DNA of 64,000 nt from Hippophae tibetana (lineage: Eukaryota; Streptophyta; Magnoliopsida; Rosales; Elaeagnaceae). The stretch lies in assembly GCA_037013495.1 (NCBI GenBank), contig CM072803.1:55627627-55691626 (forward strand). The letters run 5' to 3'. Position numbers and translations under genes: made by a program. Positions 1 to 12,973 of this stretch are shown here, piece after piece. How positions within the stretch are numbered: position 1 is the stretch's first letter; every line of letters begins with the position of its first letter. The notes beneath the pieces are model-generated. The model made no database searches and was not told the DNA's origin. It worked only from the letters and a program-made list of their open reading frames with translations.

Positions 1-3000
1 ATAATTCTCATTTTCGACTCATTTTTGACATCAATATTCTTAACTTATTTATAAGTTACTGGGGTTTTTTTGGATGGCATCGTAATGAATTTGCCTATGC
101 TTTTCCCTTTCTCCCTAGAAATCTAGGTTTTAAACCCATTCTAAGAGTAAGAGTTAGTTAAATATGATGCTACATATTACGCTCATCCACAATAACAATT
201 TTTCTAGCTAGGTTACAAAAAGTTTACAAATGATGTCTGAAACAACCTCTATCCATCAACATTTTTCATTTGGAAGGGAGGTAATATAATTTGCATGAAT
301 TTGCCTGTGCGGGGAACTAGGACTTACAAAGGAAAGAAAATAATCATAGATCATCGAGAAAAATCAATAAGGGGAAAATAAAACATAACCATTTTCTCAT
401 ATCTATATTATAAAAGAAAGTTGTCGAAATAAATACTACGCGTTTTATTTCCTAATAATTATGATATGTATTTAAGTGAAATTATTACGTCTTATGATGC
501 TAAACTATTTAAATTTGAAATGTTGTTCATTATTCTAAATAAGAGATCAATAATTCTCATTTTCGACTCATTTTTGACATAAATATTTTTAACTTATTTA
601 TAAGTTATTGTGGTTTTTTTGGATGGCATCGTAATGAATTTTCCTTTGGTTGTCCCTTTCTCCCTAGAAATCTACGTTTCAAACCCATTCTAAGAGTAAG
701 AGTTAGTGAAATATGATGCTACATATTACGCTCATCCACAATAGCAATTTTTCTAGCTCGGTAACAAAAAGTTTACAAATGATGTCTGAAACAACCTCTA
801 TCCATCAACATTTTTCATTTGGAAGGGAGGTAATATAATTTGCATGAATTTTCCTGTGCGGAGAATTAGGACATACAAAGGATAGAAAATAATCATAGAT
901 CATCGAGAAAAATCAATAAGGGGAAAATAAAACATAATCATTTTCTCATGTCTATATTATAAAAGAAAGTTGGCGAAATAAATACTACGCGTTTTATTTC
1001 CTAATAATTATGATATATTTAAATGAAATTATTCGTCTTATGATGCAAAACTATTTAAATTTGAAATTTTGTTCATTATTCTAAATAAGAGATCAATAAT
1101 TCTCATTTTCGACTCATTTTTGACATCAATATTCTTAACTTATTTATAAGTTCTTTTCGTTTTTTGGGATGGAATCGTAATGAATTTGCCTTTGGTTGTC
1201 CCCTTCTCCCTAGAAATCTAGGTTTCAAACCTATTCTAAGAGTAAGAGTTAGTGAAATATGATGCTACATATTACGCTCATCCACAATAGCAATTTTTCT
1301 AGCTAGGTAACAAAAAGTTTACAAATGATGTCTGAAACAACCTCTATCCATCAACATTTTTCATTTGGAAGGGAGGTAATATAATTTGCATGAATTTGCC
1401 TGTGTGGGGAATTAGGACTTAAAAAGGAAAAAAAATAATCAGAGATCATGAGGAAAAATCAATAAGGGGATAATAATACATAATCATTTTCTCATATCTA
1501 TATTATAAAAGAAAGTTGGCAAAATAAATACTACGCGTTTTATTTCCTAATAATTATGATATATTTAAGTAAAATTATTACGTCTTATGATGCAAAACTA
1601 TTTAAATTTGAAATTTTGTTCATTATTCTAAATAAGAGATCAATAATTCTCATTTTCGACTCATTTTTGACATCAATATTATTAACTTATTTATAAGTTA
1701 TTGTGGTTTTTTTGGATGGCATCGTAATGAATTTGCCTTTGGTTGTCCCTTTCTCCCTAGAAATCAAGGTTTCAAACCCGTTCTAAGAGTAAGAGTTAGT
1801 AAAATATGATGCTACATATTACGCTCATCCACAATAGCAATTTTTCTAGCTCGGTAACAAAAAGTTTACAAATGATGTTTGAAATAACCTCTATCCATCA
1901 ACATTTTTCATTTGGAAGGGAGGTAATATAATTTGCATGAATTTGCCTGTGCGGGGAATTAGGATTTACAAAGGAAAGAAAATAATCATAGATCATGAGG
2001 AAAAATCAATAAGGGGATAATAATACATAATCAATTTCTTATATATATATTATAAAAGAAAGTTGGCAAAATAAATACTACGCGTTTTATTTCCTAATAA
2101 TTATGATATATTTAAATGAAATTATTCGTCTTATGATGCAAAACTATTTAAATTTGAAATTATTTTCATTATTCTAAATAAGAGATCAATAATTCTCATT
2201 TTCGACTCATTTTTTACATCAATATTCTTAACTTATTTATAAGTTACTAGGGTTTTTTTGGATGGCATCGTAATGAATTTGCCTATGCTTTTCCCTTTCT
2301 CCCTAGAAATCTAGGTTTCAAACCCATTCTAAGAGTAAGAGTTAGTGAAATATGATGCTACGTATTACGCTCATCCACAATAACAATTTTTCTAGCTAGG
2401 TTACAAAAAGTTTACAAATGATGTCTGAAACAACCTCTATCCATCAACATTTTTCATTTGGAAGGGAGGTAATATAATTTGCATGAATTTGCCTGTGCGG
2501 GGAATTAGGACTTACAAAGGAAAAAAAAATAATCATAGATCATGAGGACAAATCAATAAGGGGATAATAATACATAATCATTTTCTCATATCTATATTAT
2601 AAAAGAAAGTTAGCAAAATAAATACTACGCGTTTTATTTCCTAATAATTATGATATATTTAAGTGAAATTATTACGTCTTATGATGCAAAACTATTTAAA
2701 TTTGAAATTTTGTTTATTATTCTAAATAAGAGATCAATAATTCTCATTTTCGACTCATTTTTGACATCAATATTATTAACTTATTTATAAGTTATTGTGG
2801 TTTTTTTGGATGGAATCGTAATGAATTTGCCTTTGGTTGTCCCTTTCTCCCTAGAAATCAAGGTTTCAAACCCATTCTAAGAGTAAGAGTTAGTAAAATA
2901 TGATGCTACATATTACGCTCATCCACAATAGCAATTTTTCTAACTCGGTAACAAAAAGTTTACAAATGATGTCTGAAATAACCTCTATCCATCAACATTT

Positions 3001-3133
3001 TTCATTTGGAAGGGAGGTAATATAATTTGCATGAATTTGCCTGTGCGGGGAATTAGGATTTACAAAGGAAAGAAAATAATCATAGATCATGAGGAAAAAT
3101 CAATAAGCGGATAATAATACTTAATCAATTTCT
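1..3133. repeat. Left-edge block, copies 1-6: mixed monomer order
   Basis: The order is C1 (partial, with D tail), D-like, B, A, B/C1 hybrid, A. Copy 2 has the GTATTTAAG insertion. Copy 3 has GTTCTTTTCG. Copy 5 begins as B (ATTATTCG, TTTTTTACATC) and continues as C1 (TTACTAGGG, CCTATGCTTTT), so it is a within-monomer recombinant. Private changes are more frequent here than in the central blocks: copy 2 has GGACATACAAAGGATAG, copy 4 has GATGTTTGAAATAACC and copy 6 has TCTAACTCGG. Less homogenised copies are expected away from the most active part of an array, but the true array edge is not in view. Confidence 0.75.
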
Positions 3134-6100
3134 TATATATATATTATAAAAGAAAGTTGGCAAAATAAATACTACGCGTTTTATTTCCTAATAATTATGA
3201 TATATTTAAATGAAATTATTCGTCTTATGATGCAAAACTATTTAAATTTGAAATTATTTTCATTATTCTAAATAAGAGATCAATAATTCTCATTTTCGAC
3301 TCATTTTTTACATCAATATTCTTAACTTATTTATAAGTTATTTTCGTTTTTTTGGATGGCATCGTAATGAATTTGACTTTGGTTGTCCCCTTCTCCCTAG
3401 AAATCTAGATTTCAAACCTACTCTAAGAGTAAGAATTAGTGAAATAGGATGCTACATATTACGCTCATCCACAATAGCAATTTTTCTAGCTAGGTAACAA
3501 AAAGTTTACAAATGATGTCTGAAACAACCTCTATCCATCAACATTTTTCATTTGGAAGGGAGGTAATATAATTTGCATGAATTTGCCTATGCGGGGAATT
3601 AGGACTTACAAAGGAAAAATAATAATCATAGATCATGGGGAAAAATCAATAAGGGGATAATAATACATAATCATTTTCTCATATCTATATTATAAAAGAA
3701 AGTTGGCAAAATAAATACTACGCGTTTTATTTCCTAATAATTATGATATATTTAAGTGAAATTATTACATCTTATGATGCAAAACTATTTAAATTTGAAA
3801 TTTTTATTCATTATTCTAAATAAGAGATCAATAATTCTCATTTTTGACTCATTTTTGACATCAATATTCTTAACTTATTTATAAGTTACTAGGGTTTTTT
3901 TGGATGGCATCGTAATGAATTTGCCTATGCTTTTCCCTTTCTCCCTAGAAATCTAGGTTTCAAACCCATTCTAAGAGTAAGAGTTAGTGAAATATGATGC
4001 TACGTATTACGCTCATCCACAATAACAATTTTTCTAGCTAGGTTACAAAAAGTTTACAAATGATGTCTGAAACAACCTCTATCCATCAACATTTTTCATT
4101 TGGAAGGGAGGTAATATAATTTGCATGAATTTGCCTGTGCGGGGAATTAGGACTTACAAAGGAAAAAAAATAATCATAGATCATGAGGACAAATCAATAA
4201 GGGGATAATAATACATAATCATTTTCTCATATCTATATTATAAAAGAAAGTTAGCAAAATAAATACTACGCGTTTTATTTCCTAATAATTATGATATATT
4301 TAAGTGAAATTATTACGTCTTATGATGCAAAACTATTTAAATTTGAAATTTTGTTTATTATTCTAAATAAGAGATCAATAATTCTCATTTTCGACTCATT
4401 TTTGACATCAATATTATTAACTTATTTATAAGTTATTGTGGTTTTTTTGGATGGCATCGAAATGAATTTGCCTTTGGTTGTCCCTTTCTCCCTAGAAATC
4501 AAGGTTTCAAACCCATTCTAAGAGTAAGAGTTAGTAAAATATGATGCTACATATTACGCTCATCCACAATAGCAATTTTTCTAGCTCGGTAACAAAAAGT
4601 TTACAAATGATGTCTGAAATAACCTCTATCCATCAACATTTTTCATTTGGAAGGGAGGTAATATAATTTGCATGAATTTGCCTGTGCGGGGAATTAGGAT
4701 TTACAAAGGAAAGAAAATAATCATAGATCATGAGGAAAAATCAATAAGGGGATAATAATACATAATCATTTTCTTATATCTATATTATAAAAGAAAGTTG
4801 GCAAAATAAATACTACGTGTTTTATTTCCTAATAATTATGATATATTTAAATGAAATTATTCGTCTTATGATGCAAAACTATTTAAATTTGAAATTTTTT
4901 TCATTATTCTAAATAAGAGATCAATAATTCTAATTTTCGACTCATTTTTTACATCAATATTCTTAACTTATTTATAAGTTATTTTCGTTTTTTTGGATGG
5001 CATCGTAATGAATTTGACTTTGGTTGTCCCCTTCTCCCTAGAAATCTAGATTTCAAACCTACTCTAAGAGTAAGAATTAGTGAAATAGGATGCTACATAT
5101 TACGCTCATCCACAATAGCAATTTTTCTAGCTAGGTAACAAAAAGTTTACAAATGATGTCTGAAACAACCTCTATCCATCAACATTTTTCATTTGGAAGG
5201 GAGGTAATATAATTTGCATGAATTTGCCTATGCGGGGAATTAGGACTTACAAAGGAAAAATAATAATCATAGATCATGGGGAAAAATCAATAAGGGGATA
5301 ATAATACATAATCATTTTCTCATATCTATATTATAAAAGAAAGTTGGCAAAATAAATACTACGCGTTTTATTTCCTAATAATTATGATATATTTAAGTGA
5401 AATTATTACATCTTATGATGCAAAACTATTTAAATTTGAAATTTTTATTCATTATTCTAAATAAGAGATCAATAATTCTCATTTTCGACTCATTTTTGAC
5501 ATCAATATTCTTAACTTATTTATAAGTTACTGGGGTTTTTTTGGATGGCATCGTAATGAATTTGCCTTTGGTTTTCCCTTTCTCCCTACAAATCTAGGTT
5601 TCAAACCCATTCTAAGAGTAAGAGTTAGTAAAATATGATGCTACATATTACGCTCATCCACAATAGCAATTTTTCTAGCTCGGTAAAAAAAGTTTACAAA
5701 TGATGTCTGAAACAACCTCTATCCATCAACATTTTTCATTTGGAAGGGAGGTAATATAATTTGCATGAATTTGCCTGTGCGGGGAATTATGACTTACAAA
5801 GGAAAAATAATAATCATAGATCATGCAGACAAATCAATAAGGGGATAATAATACATAATCATTTTCTCATATCTATATTATAAAAGAAAGTTGGCAAAAT
5901 AAATACTACGCGTTTTATTTCCTAATAATAATGATATATTTAAGTGAAATTATTACGTCTTATGATGCCAAACTATTTAAATTTGAAATTTTGTTCATTA
6001 TTCTAAATAAGAGATCAATAATTCTCATTTTCGACTCATTTTTGATATCAATATTATTAACTTATTTATAAGTTATTGTGGTTTTTTTGGATGGCATCGT

Positions 6101-9100
6101 AATGAATTTGCCTTTGGTTTTCCCTTTCTCCCTACAAATCAAGGTTTCAAACCCATTCTAAGAGTAAGAGTTAGTAAAATATAATGCTACAAATTACGCT
6201 CATCCACAATAGCAATTTTTCTAGCTCAGTAACAAAAAGTTTACAAATGATGTCTGAAATAACCTCTATCCATCAACATTTTTCATTTGGAAGGGAGGTA
6301 ATATAATTTGCATTAATTTGCCTGTGCGGGGAATTAGGATTTACAAAGGAAAGAAAATAATCATAGATCATGAAGAAAAATCAATAAGGGGATAATAATA
6401 CATAATCATTTTCTGATATCTATATTATAAAAGAAAGTTGGCAAAATAAATACTACGCGTTTTATTTCCTAATAATTATGATATATTTAAATGAAATTAT
6501 TCGTCTTATGATGCAAAACTATTTAAATTTGAAATTGTTTTCATTATTCTAAATAAGAGATCAATAATTCTCATTTTCGACTCATTTTTTAAATCAACAT
6601 TCTTAACTTATTTATAAGTTATTTTCGTTTTTTTGGATGGCATCGTAATGAATTTGCCTTTAGTTGTCCCCTTCTCCCTAGAAATCTAGATTTCAAACCT
6701 ATTCTAAGAGTAAGAATTAGTGAAATATGATGATACATATTACGCTCATCCACAATAGCAATATTTCTAGCTAGGTAACAAAAAGTTTACAAATGATGTC
6801 TGAAACAACCTCTATCCATCAACATTTTTCATTTGGAAGGGAGGTAATATAATTTGCATGAATTTGCCTATGCGGGGAATTAGGACTTACAAAGGAAAAA
6901 TAATAATCATAGATCATGGGGAAAAATCAATAAGGTGATAATAATACATAATCATTTTCTCATATCTATATTATAAAAGAAAGTTGGCAAAATAAATACT
7001 ACGCGTTTTATTTCCTAATAATTATGATATATTTAAGTGAAATTATTACATCTTATGATGCAAAACTATTTAAATTTGAAATTTTTATTCATTATTCTAA
7101 ATAAGAGATCAATAATTCTCATTTTCGACTCATTTTTGACATCAATATTCTTAACTTATTTATAAGTTACTGGGGTTTTTTTGGATGGCATCGTAATGAA
7201 TTTGCCTATGCTTTTCCCTTTCTCCCTAGAAATCTAGGTTTCAAACCCATTCTAAGAGTAAGAGTTAGTGAAATATGATGCTACGTATTACGCTCATCCA
7301 CAAGAACAATTTTTCTAGCTAGGTTACAAAAAGTTTACAAATGATGTCTGAAACAACCTCTATCCATCAACATTTTTCATTTGGAAGGGAGGTAATATAA
7401 TTTGCATGAATTTGCCTGTGCGGGGAATTAGGACTTAGAAAGGAAAAAAAATAATCATAGATCATGAGGACAAATCAATAAGGGGATAATAATACATAAT
7501 CATTTTCTCATATCTATATTATAAAAGAAAGTTGGCAAAAAAATTCTACGCGTTTTATTTCCTAATAATAATGATATATTTAAGTGAAATTATTACGTCT
7601 TATGATGCAAAACTATTTAAATTTGAAATTTTGTTTATTATTCTAAATAAGAGATCAATAATTCTCATTTTCGACTCATTTTTGACATCAATATTATTAA
7701 CTTATTTATAAGTTATTTTGGTTTTTTTGGATGGCATCGTAATGAATTTGCCTTTGGTTGTCCCTTTCTCCCTAGAAATCAAGGTTTCAAACCCATTCTA
7801 AGAGTAAGAATTAGTAAAATATGATGCTACATATTACGCTCATCCACAATAGCAATTTTTCTAGCTCGGTAACAAAAAGTTTACAAATGATGTCTGAAAT
7901 AACCTCTATCCATCAACATTTTTCATTTGGAAGGGAGGTAATATAATTTGCATGAATTTGCCTGTGCGAAGAATTAGGATTTACAAAGGAAAGTAAATAA
8001 CCATAGATCATGAGGAAAATTCAATAAGGGGATAATAATACATAATCATTTTCTTATATCTATATTATAAAAGAAAGTTGGCAAAATAAATACTACGCGT
8101 TTTATTTCCTAATAATTATGATATATTTAAATGAAATTATTCGTCTTATGATGCAAAACTATTTAAATTTGAAATTTTTTTCATTATTCTAAATAAGAGA
8201 TGAATAATTCTCATTTTCGACTCATTTTTTACATCAATATTCTTAACTTATTTATAAGTTATTTTTGTTTTTTTGGATGGCATCGTAATGAATTTGCCTT
8301 TGGTTGTCCCCTTCTCCCTAGAAATCTAGGTTTCAAACCTATTCTAAGAGTAAGAGTTAGTGAAATATGATGCTACATATTACGCTCATCCATAATAGCA
8401 ATTTTTCTAGCTAGGTAACAAAAAGTTTACAAATTATGTCTGAAACAACCTCTATCCATCAACATTTTTCATTTGGAAGGGAGGTAATATAATTTGAATG
8501 AATTTGCCTATGCGGGGAATTAGGACTTACAAAGGAAAAATAATAATCATAGATCATGGGGAAAAATCAATAAGGGGATAATAATACATAATCATTTTCT
8601 CATATCTATATTATAAAAGAAAGTTGGCAAAATAAATACTACGCGTTTTATTTCCTAATAATTATGATATATTTAAGTGAAATTATTACGTCTTATGATG
8701 CAAAACTATTTAAATTTGAAATTTTGTTCATTATTCTAAATAAGAGATCAATAATTCTCATTTTCGACTCATTTTTGACATCAATATTCTTAACTTATTT
8801 ATAAGTTACTGGGGTTTTTTTGGATGGCATCGTAATGAATTTGCCTTTGGTTTTCCCTTTCTCCCTAGAAATCTAGGTTTCAGACCCATTCTAAGAGTAA
8901 GAGTTAGTGAAATATGATGCTACGTATTACGCTCATCCACAATAACAATTTTTCTAGCTAGGTAACAAAAAGTTTACAAATGATGTCTGAAACAACCTCT
9001 ATCCATCAACATTTTTCATTTGGAAGGGAGGTAATATAATTTGCATGAATTTGCCTGTGCCGGGAATTATGACTTACAAAGGAAAAAAAATAATCATAGA

Positions 9101-9694
9101 TCATGAGGAAAAATCAATAAGGGGATAATAATACATAATCATTTTCTCATATCTATATTATAAAAGAAAGTTGGCAAAATAAATACTACGCGTTTTATTT
9201 CCTAATAACTATGATATATTTAAGTGAAATTATTACGTCTTATGATGCCAAACTATTTAAATTTGAAATTTTGTTCATTATTCTAAATAAGAGATCAATA
9301 ATTCTCATTTTCGACTCATTTTTGACATCAATATTATTAACTTATTTATAAGTTATTGTGGTTTTTTTGGATGGCATCGTAATGAATTTGCCTTTGGTTT
9401 TCCCTTTCTCCCTACAAATCTAGGTTTCAAACCCATTCTAAGAGTAAGAGTTAGTAAAATATGATGCTATATATTACGCTCATCCACAATAGCAATTTTT
9501 CTAGCTCGGTAACATAAAGTTTACAAATGATGTCTGAAATAACCTCTATCCATCAACATTTTTCATTTGGAAGGGAGGTAATATAATTTGCATTAATTTG
9601 CCTGTGCGGGGAATTAGGATTTACAAAGGAAAGAAAATAATCATAGATCATGAGGACAAATCAATAAGGGGATAATAATACATAATCATTTTCT
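3134..9694. repeat. Regular B-C-A trimer higher-order repeats, four units of ~1,640 bp
   Basis: Units are 3,134-4,774, 4,775-6,414, 6,415-8,054 and 8,055-9,694 (copies 7-9, 10-12, 13-15 and 16-18). Each unit is one B, one C and one A monomer. Unit-specific marks repeat at the trimer distance: GGATGCTAC after GAAATA near 3,450 and 5,090, and the palindromic GAAATCTAGATTTC at 3,400, 5,041 and 6,681. Copy 11 in the second unit starts as C1 but ends as A (CTACAAATC, AGCTCGGTAAAAAAAG). The fourth unit uses C2 and the TTGAATG sub-line of B, so it is the source or sister of the units that follow. Confidence 0.85.
3680..4227 (+). repeat. Reference monomer, class C1 (copy 8, 548 bp)
   Basis: Class C1 is recognised by ATTATTACATC, GAAATTTTTATTCATT (one extra base), GTTACTGGGG or GTTACTAGGG, GCCTATGCTTTTCCC, CTACGTATTACG, AGCTAGGTTAC, GTGCGGGGAATTAGGACTT and GAGGACAAATC. 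The CCTATGC block at 3,915-3,930 matches, over 16 bases, the sequence found at a different place in B monomers (3,577-3,592 in copy 7). This suggests either an internal duplication or conversion between non-equivalent sites. Confidence 0.8.
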
Positions 9695-12600
9695 GATATC
9701 TATATTATAAAAGAAAGTTGGCAAAATAAATACTACGCGTTTTATTTCCTAATAATTATGATATATTTAAATGAAATTATTCGTCTTATGATGCAAAACT
9801 ATTTAAATTTGAAATTTTGTTCATTATTCTAAATAAGAGATCAATAATTCTCATTTTCGACTCATTTTTTACATCAATATTCTTAACTTATTTATAAGTT
9901 ATTTTCGTTTTTTTGGATGGCATCGTAATGAATTTGCCTTTGGTTGTCCCCTTCTCCCTAGAAATCTAGGTTTCAAACCTATTCTAAGAGTAAGAGTTAG
10001 TGAAATATGATGCTACATATTACGCTCATCCACAATAGCAATTTTTCTAGCTAGGTAACAAAAAGTTTACAAATGATGTCTGAAACAACCTCTATCCATC
10101 AACATTTTTCATTTGGAAGGGAGGTAATATAATTTGCATGAATTTGCCTATGCTGGGAATTAGGACTTACAAAGGAAAAATAATAATCATAGATCATTGG
10201 GAAAAATCAATAAGATGATAATAATACATAATCATTTTCTCATATCTATATTATAAAAGAAAGTTGGCAAAATAAATACTACGCGTTTTATTTCCTAATA
10301 ATTATGATATATTTAAGTGAAATTATTACGTCTTATGATGCCAAACTATTTAAATTTGAAATTTTGTTCATTATTCTAAATAAGAGATCAATAATTCTCA
10401 TTTTCGACTCATTTTTGACATCAATATTATTAACTTATTTACAAGTTATTGTGGTTTTTTTGGATGGCATCGTAATGAATTTGCCTTTGGTTTTCCCTTT
10501 CTCCCTACAAATCTAGGTTTCAAACCCATTCTAAGAGTAAGAGTTAGTAAAATATGATGCTACATATTACGCTCATCCACAATAGCAATTTTTCTAGCTC
10601 GGTAACATAAAGTTTACAAATGATGTCTGAAATAACCTCTATCCATCAACATTTTTCATTTGGAAGGGAGGTAATATAATTTGCATTAATTTGCCTGTGC
10701 GGGGAATTAGGATTTACAAAGGAAAGAAAATAATCATAGATCATGAGGAAAAATCTATAAGGGGATGATAATACATAATCATTTTCTGATATCTATATTA
10801 TAAAAGAAAGTTGGCAAAATAAATACTACGCGTTTTATTTCCTAATAATTATGATATATTTAAATGAAATTATTCGTCTTATGATGCAAAACTATTTAAA
10901 TTTGAAATTTTGTTCATTATTCTAAATAAGAGATCAATAATTCTCATTTTCGACTCATTTTTTACATCAATATTCTTAACTTATTTATAAGTTATTTTTG
11001 TTTTTTTGGATGGCATCGTAATGAATTTGCCTTTGGTTGTCCCCTTCTCCCTAGAAATCTAGGTTTCAAACCTATTCTAAGAGTAAGAGTTAGTGAAATA
11101 TGATGCTACATATTACGCTCATCCACAATAGCAATTTTTCTAGCTAGGTAACAAAAAGTTTACAAATTATGTCTGAAACAACCTCTATCCATCAACATTT
11201 TTCATTTGGAAGGGAGGTAATATAATTTGAATGAATTTGCCTATGCGGGGAATTAGGACTTACAAAGGAAAAATAATAATCATAGATCATGGGGAAAAAT
11301 CAATAAGGGGATAATAATACATAATCATTTTCTAATATCAATATTATAAAAGAAAGTTGGCAAAATAAATACTACGCGTTTTATTTCCTAATAATTATGA
11401 TATATTTAAGTGAAATTATTACGTCTTATGATGCAAAACTATTTAAATTTGAAATTTTGTTCATTATTCTAAATAAGAGATCAATAATTCTCATTTTCGA
11501 CTCATTTTTGACATCAATATTCTTAACTTATTTATAAGTTACTGGGGTTTTTTTGGATGGCATCGTAATGAATTTGCCTTTGGTTTTCCCTTTCTCCCTA
11601 GAAATCTAGGTTTCAAACCCATTCTAAGAGTAAGAGTTAGTGAAATATGATGCTACGTATTACGCTCATCCACAATAAAAATTTTTCTAGCTAGGTAACA
11701 AAAAGTTTACAAATGATGTCTGAAACAACCTCTATCCATCAACATTTTTCATTTGGAAGGGAGGTAATATAATTTGCATGAATTTGCCTGTGCCGGGAAT
11801 TATGACTTACAAAGGAAAAAAAATAATCATAGATCATGAGGACAAATCAATAAGGGGATAATAATACATAATCATTTTCTCATATCTATATTATAAAAGA
11901 AAGTTGGCAAAATAAATACTACGCGTTTTATTTCCTAATAATTATGATATATTTAAGTGAAATTATTACGTCTTATGATGCCAAACTATTTAAATTTGAA
12001 ATTTTGTTCATTATTCTAAATAAGAGATCAATAATTCTCATTTTCGACTCATTTTTGACATCAATATTATTAACTTATTTATAAGTTATTGTGGTTTTTT
12101 TGGATGGCATCGTAATGAATTTGCCTTTGGTTTTCCCTTTCTCCCTACAAATCTAGGTTTCAAACCCATTCTAAGAGTAAGAGTTAGTAAAATATGATGC
12201 TACATATTACGCTCATCCACAATAGCAATTTTTCTAGCTCGGTAAAAAAAGTTTACAAATGATGTCTGAAACACCCTCTATCCATCAACATTTTTCATTT
12301 GGAAGGGAGGTAATATAATTTGCATGAATTTGCCTGTGCGGGGAATTAGGACTTACAAAGGAAAAATAATAATCATAGATCATGAGGAAAAATCAATAAG
12401 GGGATAATAATACATAATCATTTTCTCATATCTATATTATAAAAGAAAGATGGCAAAATAAATACTACGCGTTTTATTTCCTAATAATTATGATATAATT
12501 AAGTGAAATTATTACGTCTTATGATGCAAAACTATTTAAATTTGAAATGTTGTTCATTATTCTAAATAAGAGATCAATAATTCTCATTTTCGACTCATTT

Positions 12601-12973
12601 TTGACATCAATATTCTTAACTTATTTATAAGTTATTGTGGTTTTTTTGGATGGCATCGTAATGAATTTGCCTTTGGTTGTCCCCTTCTCCCTAGAAATAT
12701 AGGTTTCAAACCTATTCTAAGAGTAAGAGTTAGTGAAATATGATGCTACATATTACGCTCATCCACAATAGCAATTTTTCTAGCTCGGTAACAAAAAGTT
12801 TACAAATGATGTCTGAAATAACCTCTATCCATCAACATTTTTCATTTGGAAGGGAGGTAATATAATTTGCATGAATTTGCCTGTGCGGGGAATTAGGACT
12901 TACAAAGGAAAGAAAATAATCATAGATCATCGAGAAAAAGCAAAAAGGGGAAAATAAAACATAACCATTTTCT
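9695..12973. repeat. Six-monomer unit, first copy (copies 19-24)
   Basis: The order is B, A, B(TTGAATG), C2, A, and an A-like/B hybrid with D tail. It aligns with the next unit at an offset of 3,279 bp: anchors 10114/13393, 10661/13940, 11207/14486, 11754/15033 and 12300/15579 all differ by exactly 3,279. Shared marks include CCTATGCTGGGAATT and the TTTACAAG change in the A copy. The 3' end of copy 20 has a GCATTAATTT tail where its partner copy 26 has a D tail, so one of them was altered after the duplication. Copies 21-23 also match 16-18 at an offset of about 2,733 bp (five monomers). Confidence 0.8.
11334..11880 (+). repeat. Reference monomer, class C2 (copy 22, 547 bp)
   Basis: Class C2 shares GTTACTGGGG, CTACGTATTACG and GAGGACAAATC with C1. 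It differs by ATTATTACGTC, TTTTGTTC, GCCTTTGGTTTTCCC and the tail GTGCCGGGAATTATGACTT. Other C2 copies are 17, 28, 50, 70, 91 and 108. Copies 50 and 70 also share an ATTGTAATG change (CG to TG), which marks them as products of one segmental duplication. Confidence 0.8.

Noticed and set aside
10304..10516. 70-codon open reading frames (also at 13,583, 16,314, 16,861, 25,059, 25,606, 29,975, 30,522, 35,440 and 60,583) as genes
   Set aside because: They are fragments of the satellite monomer. Most copies have a TAA after codon 46 or a frameshift (ATTATTCG), and the open ones differ only by that stop change. The predicted peptide is a low-complexity I/L/F-rich product of A+T-rich DNA with no recognisable domain.
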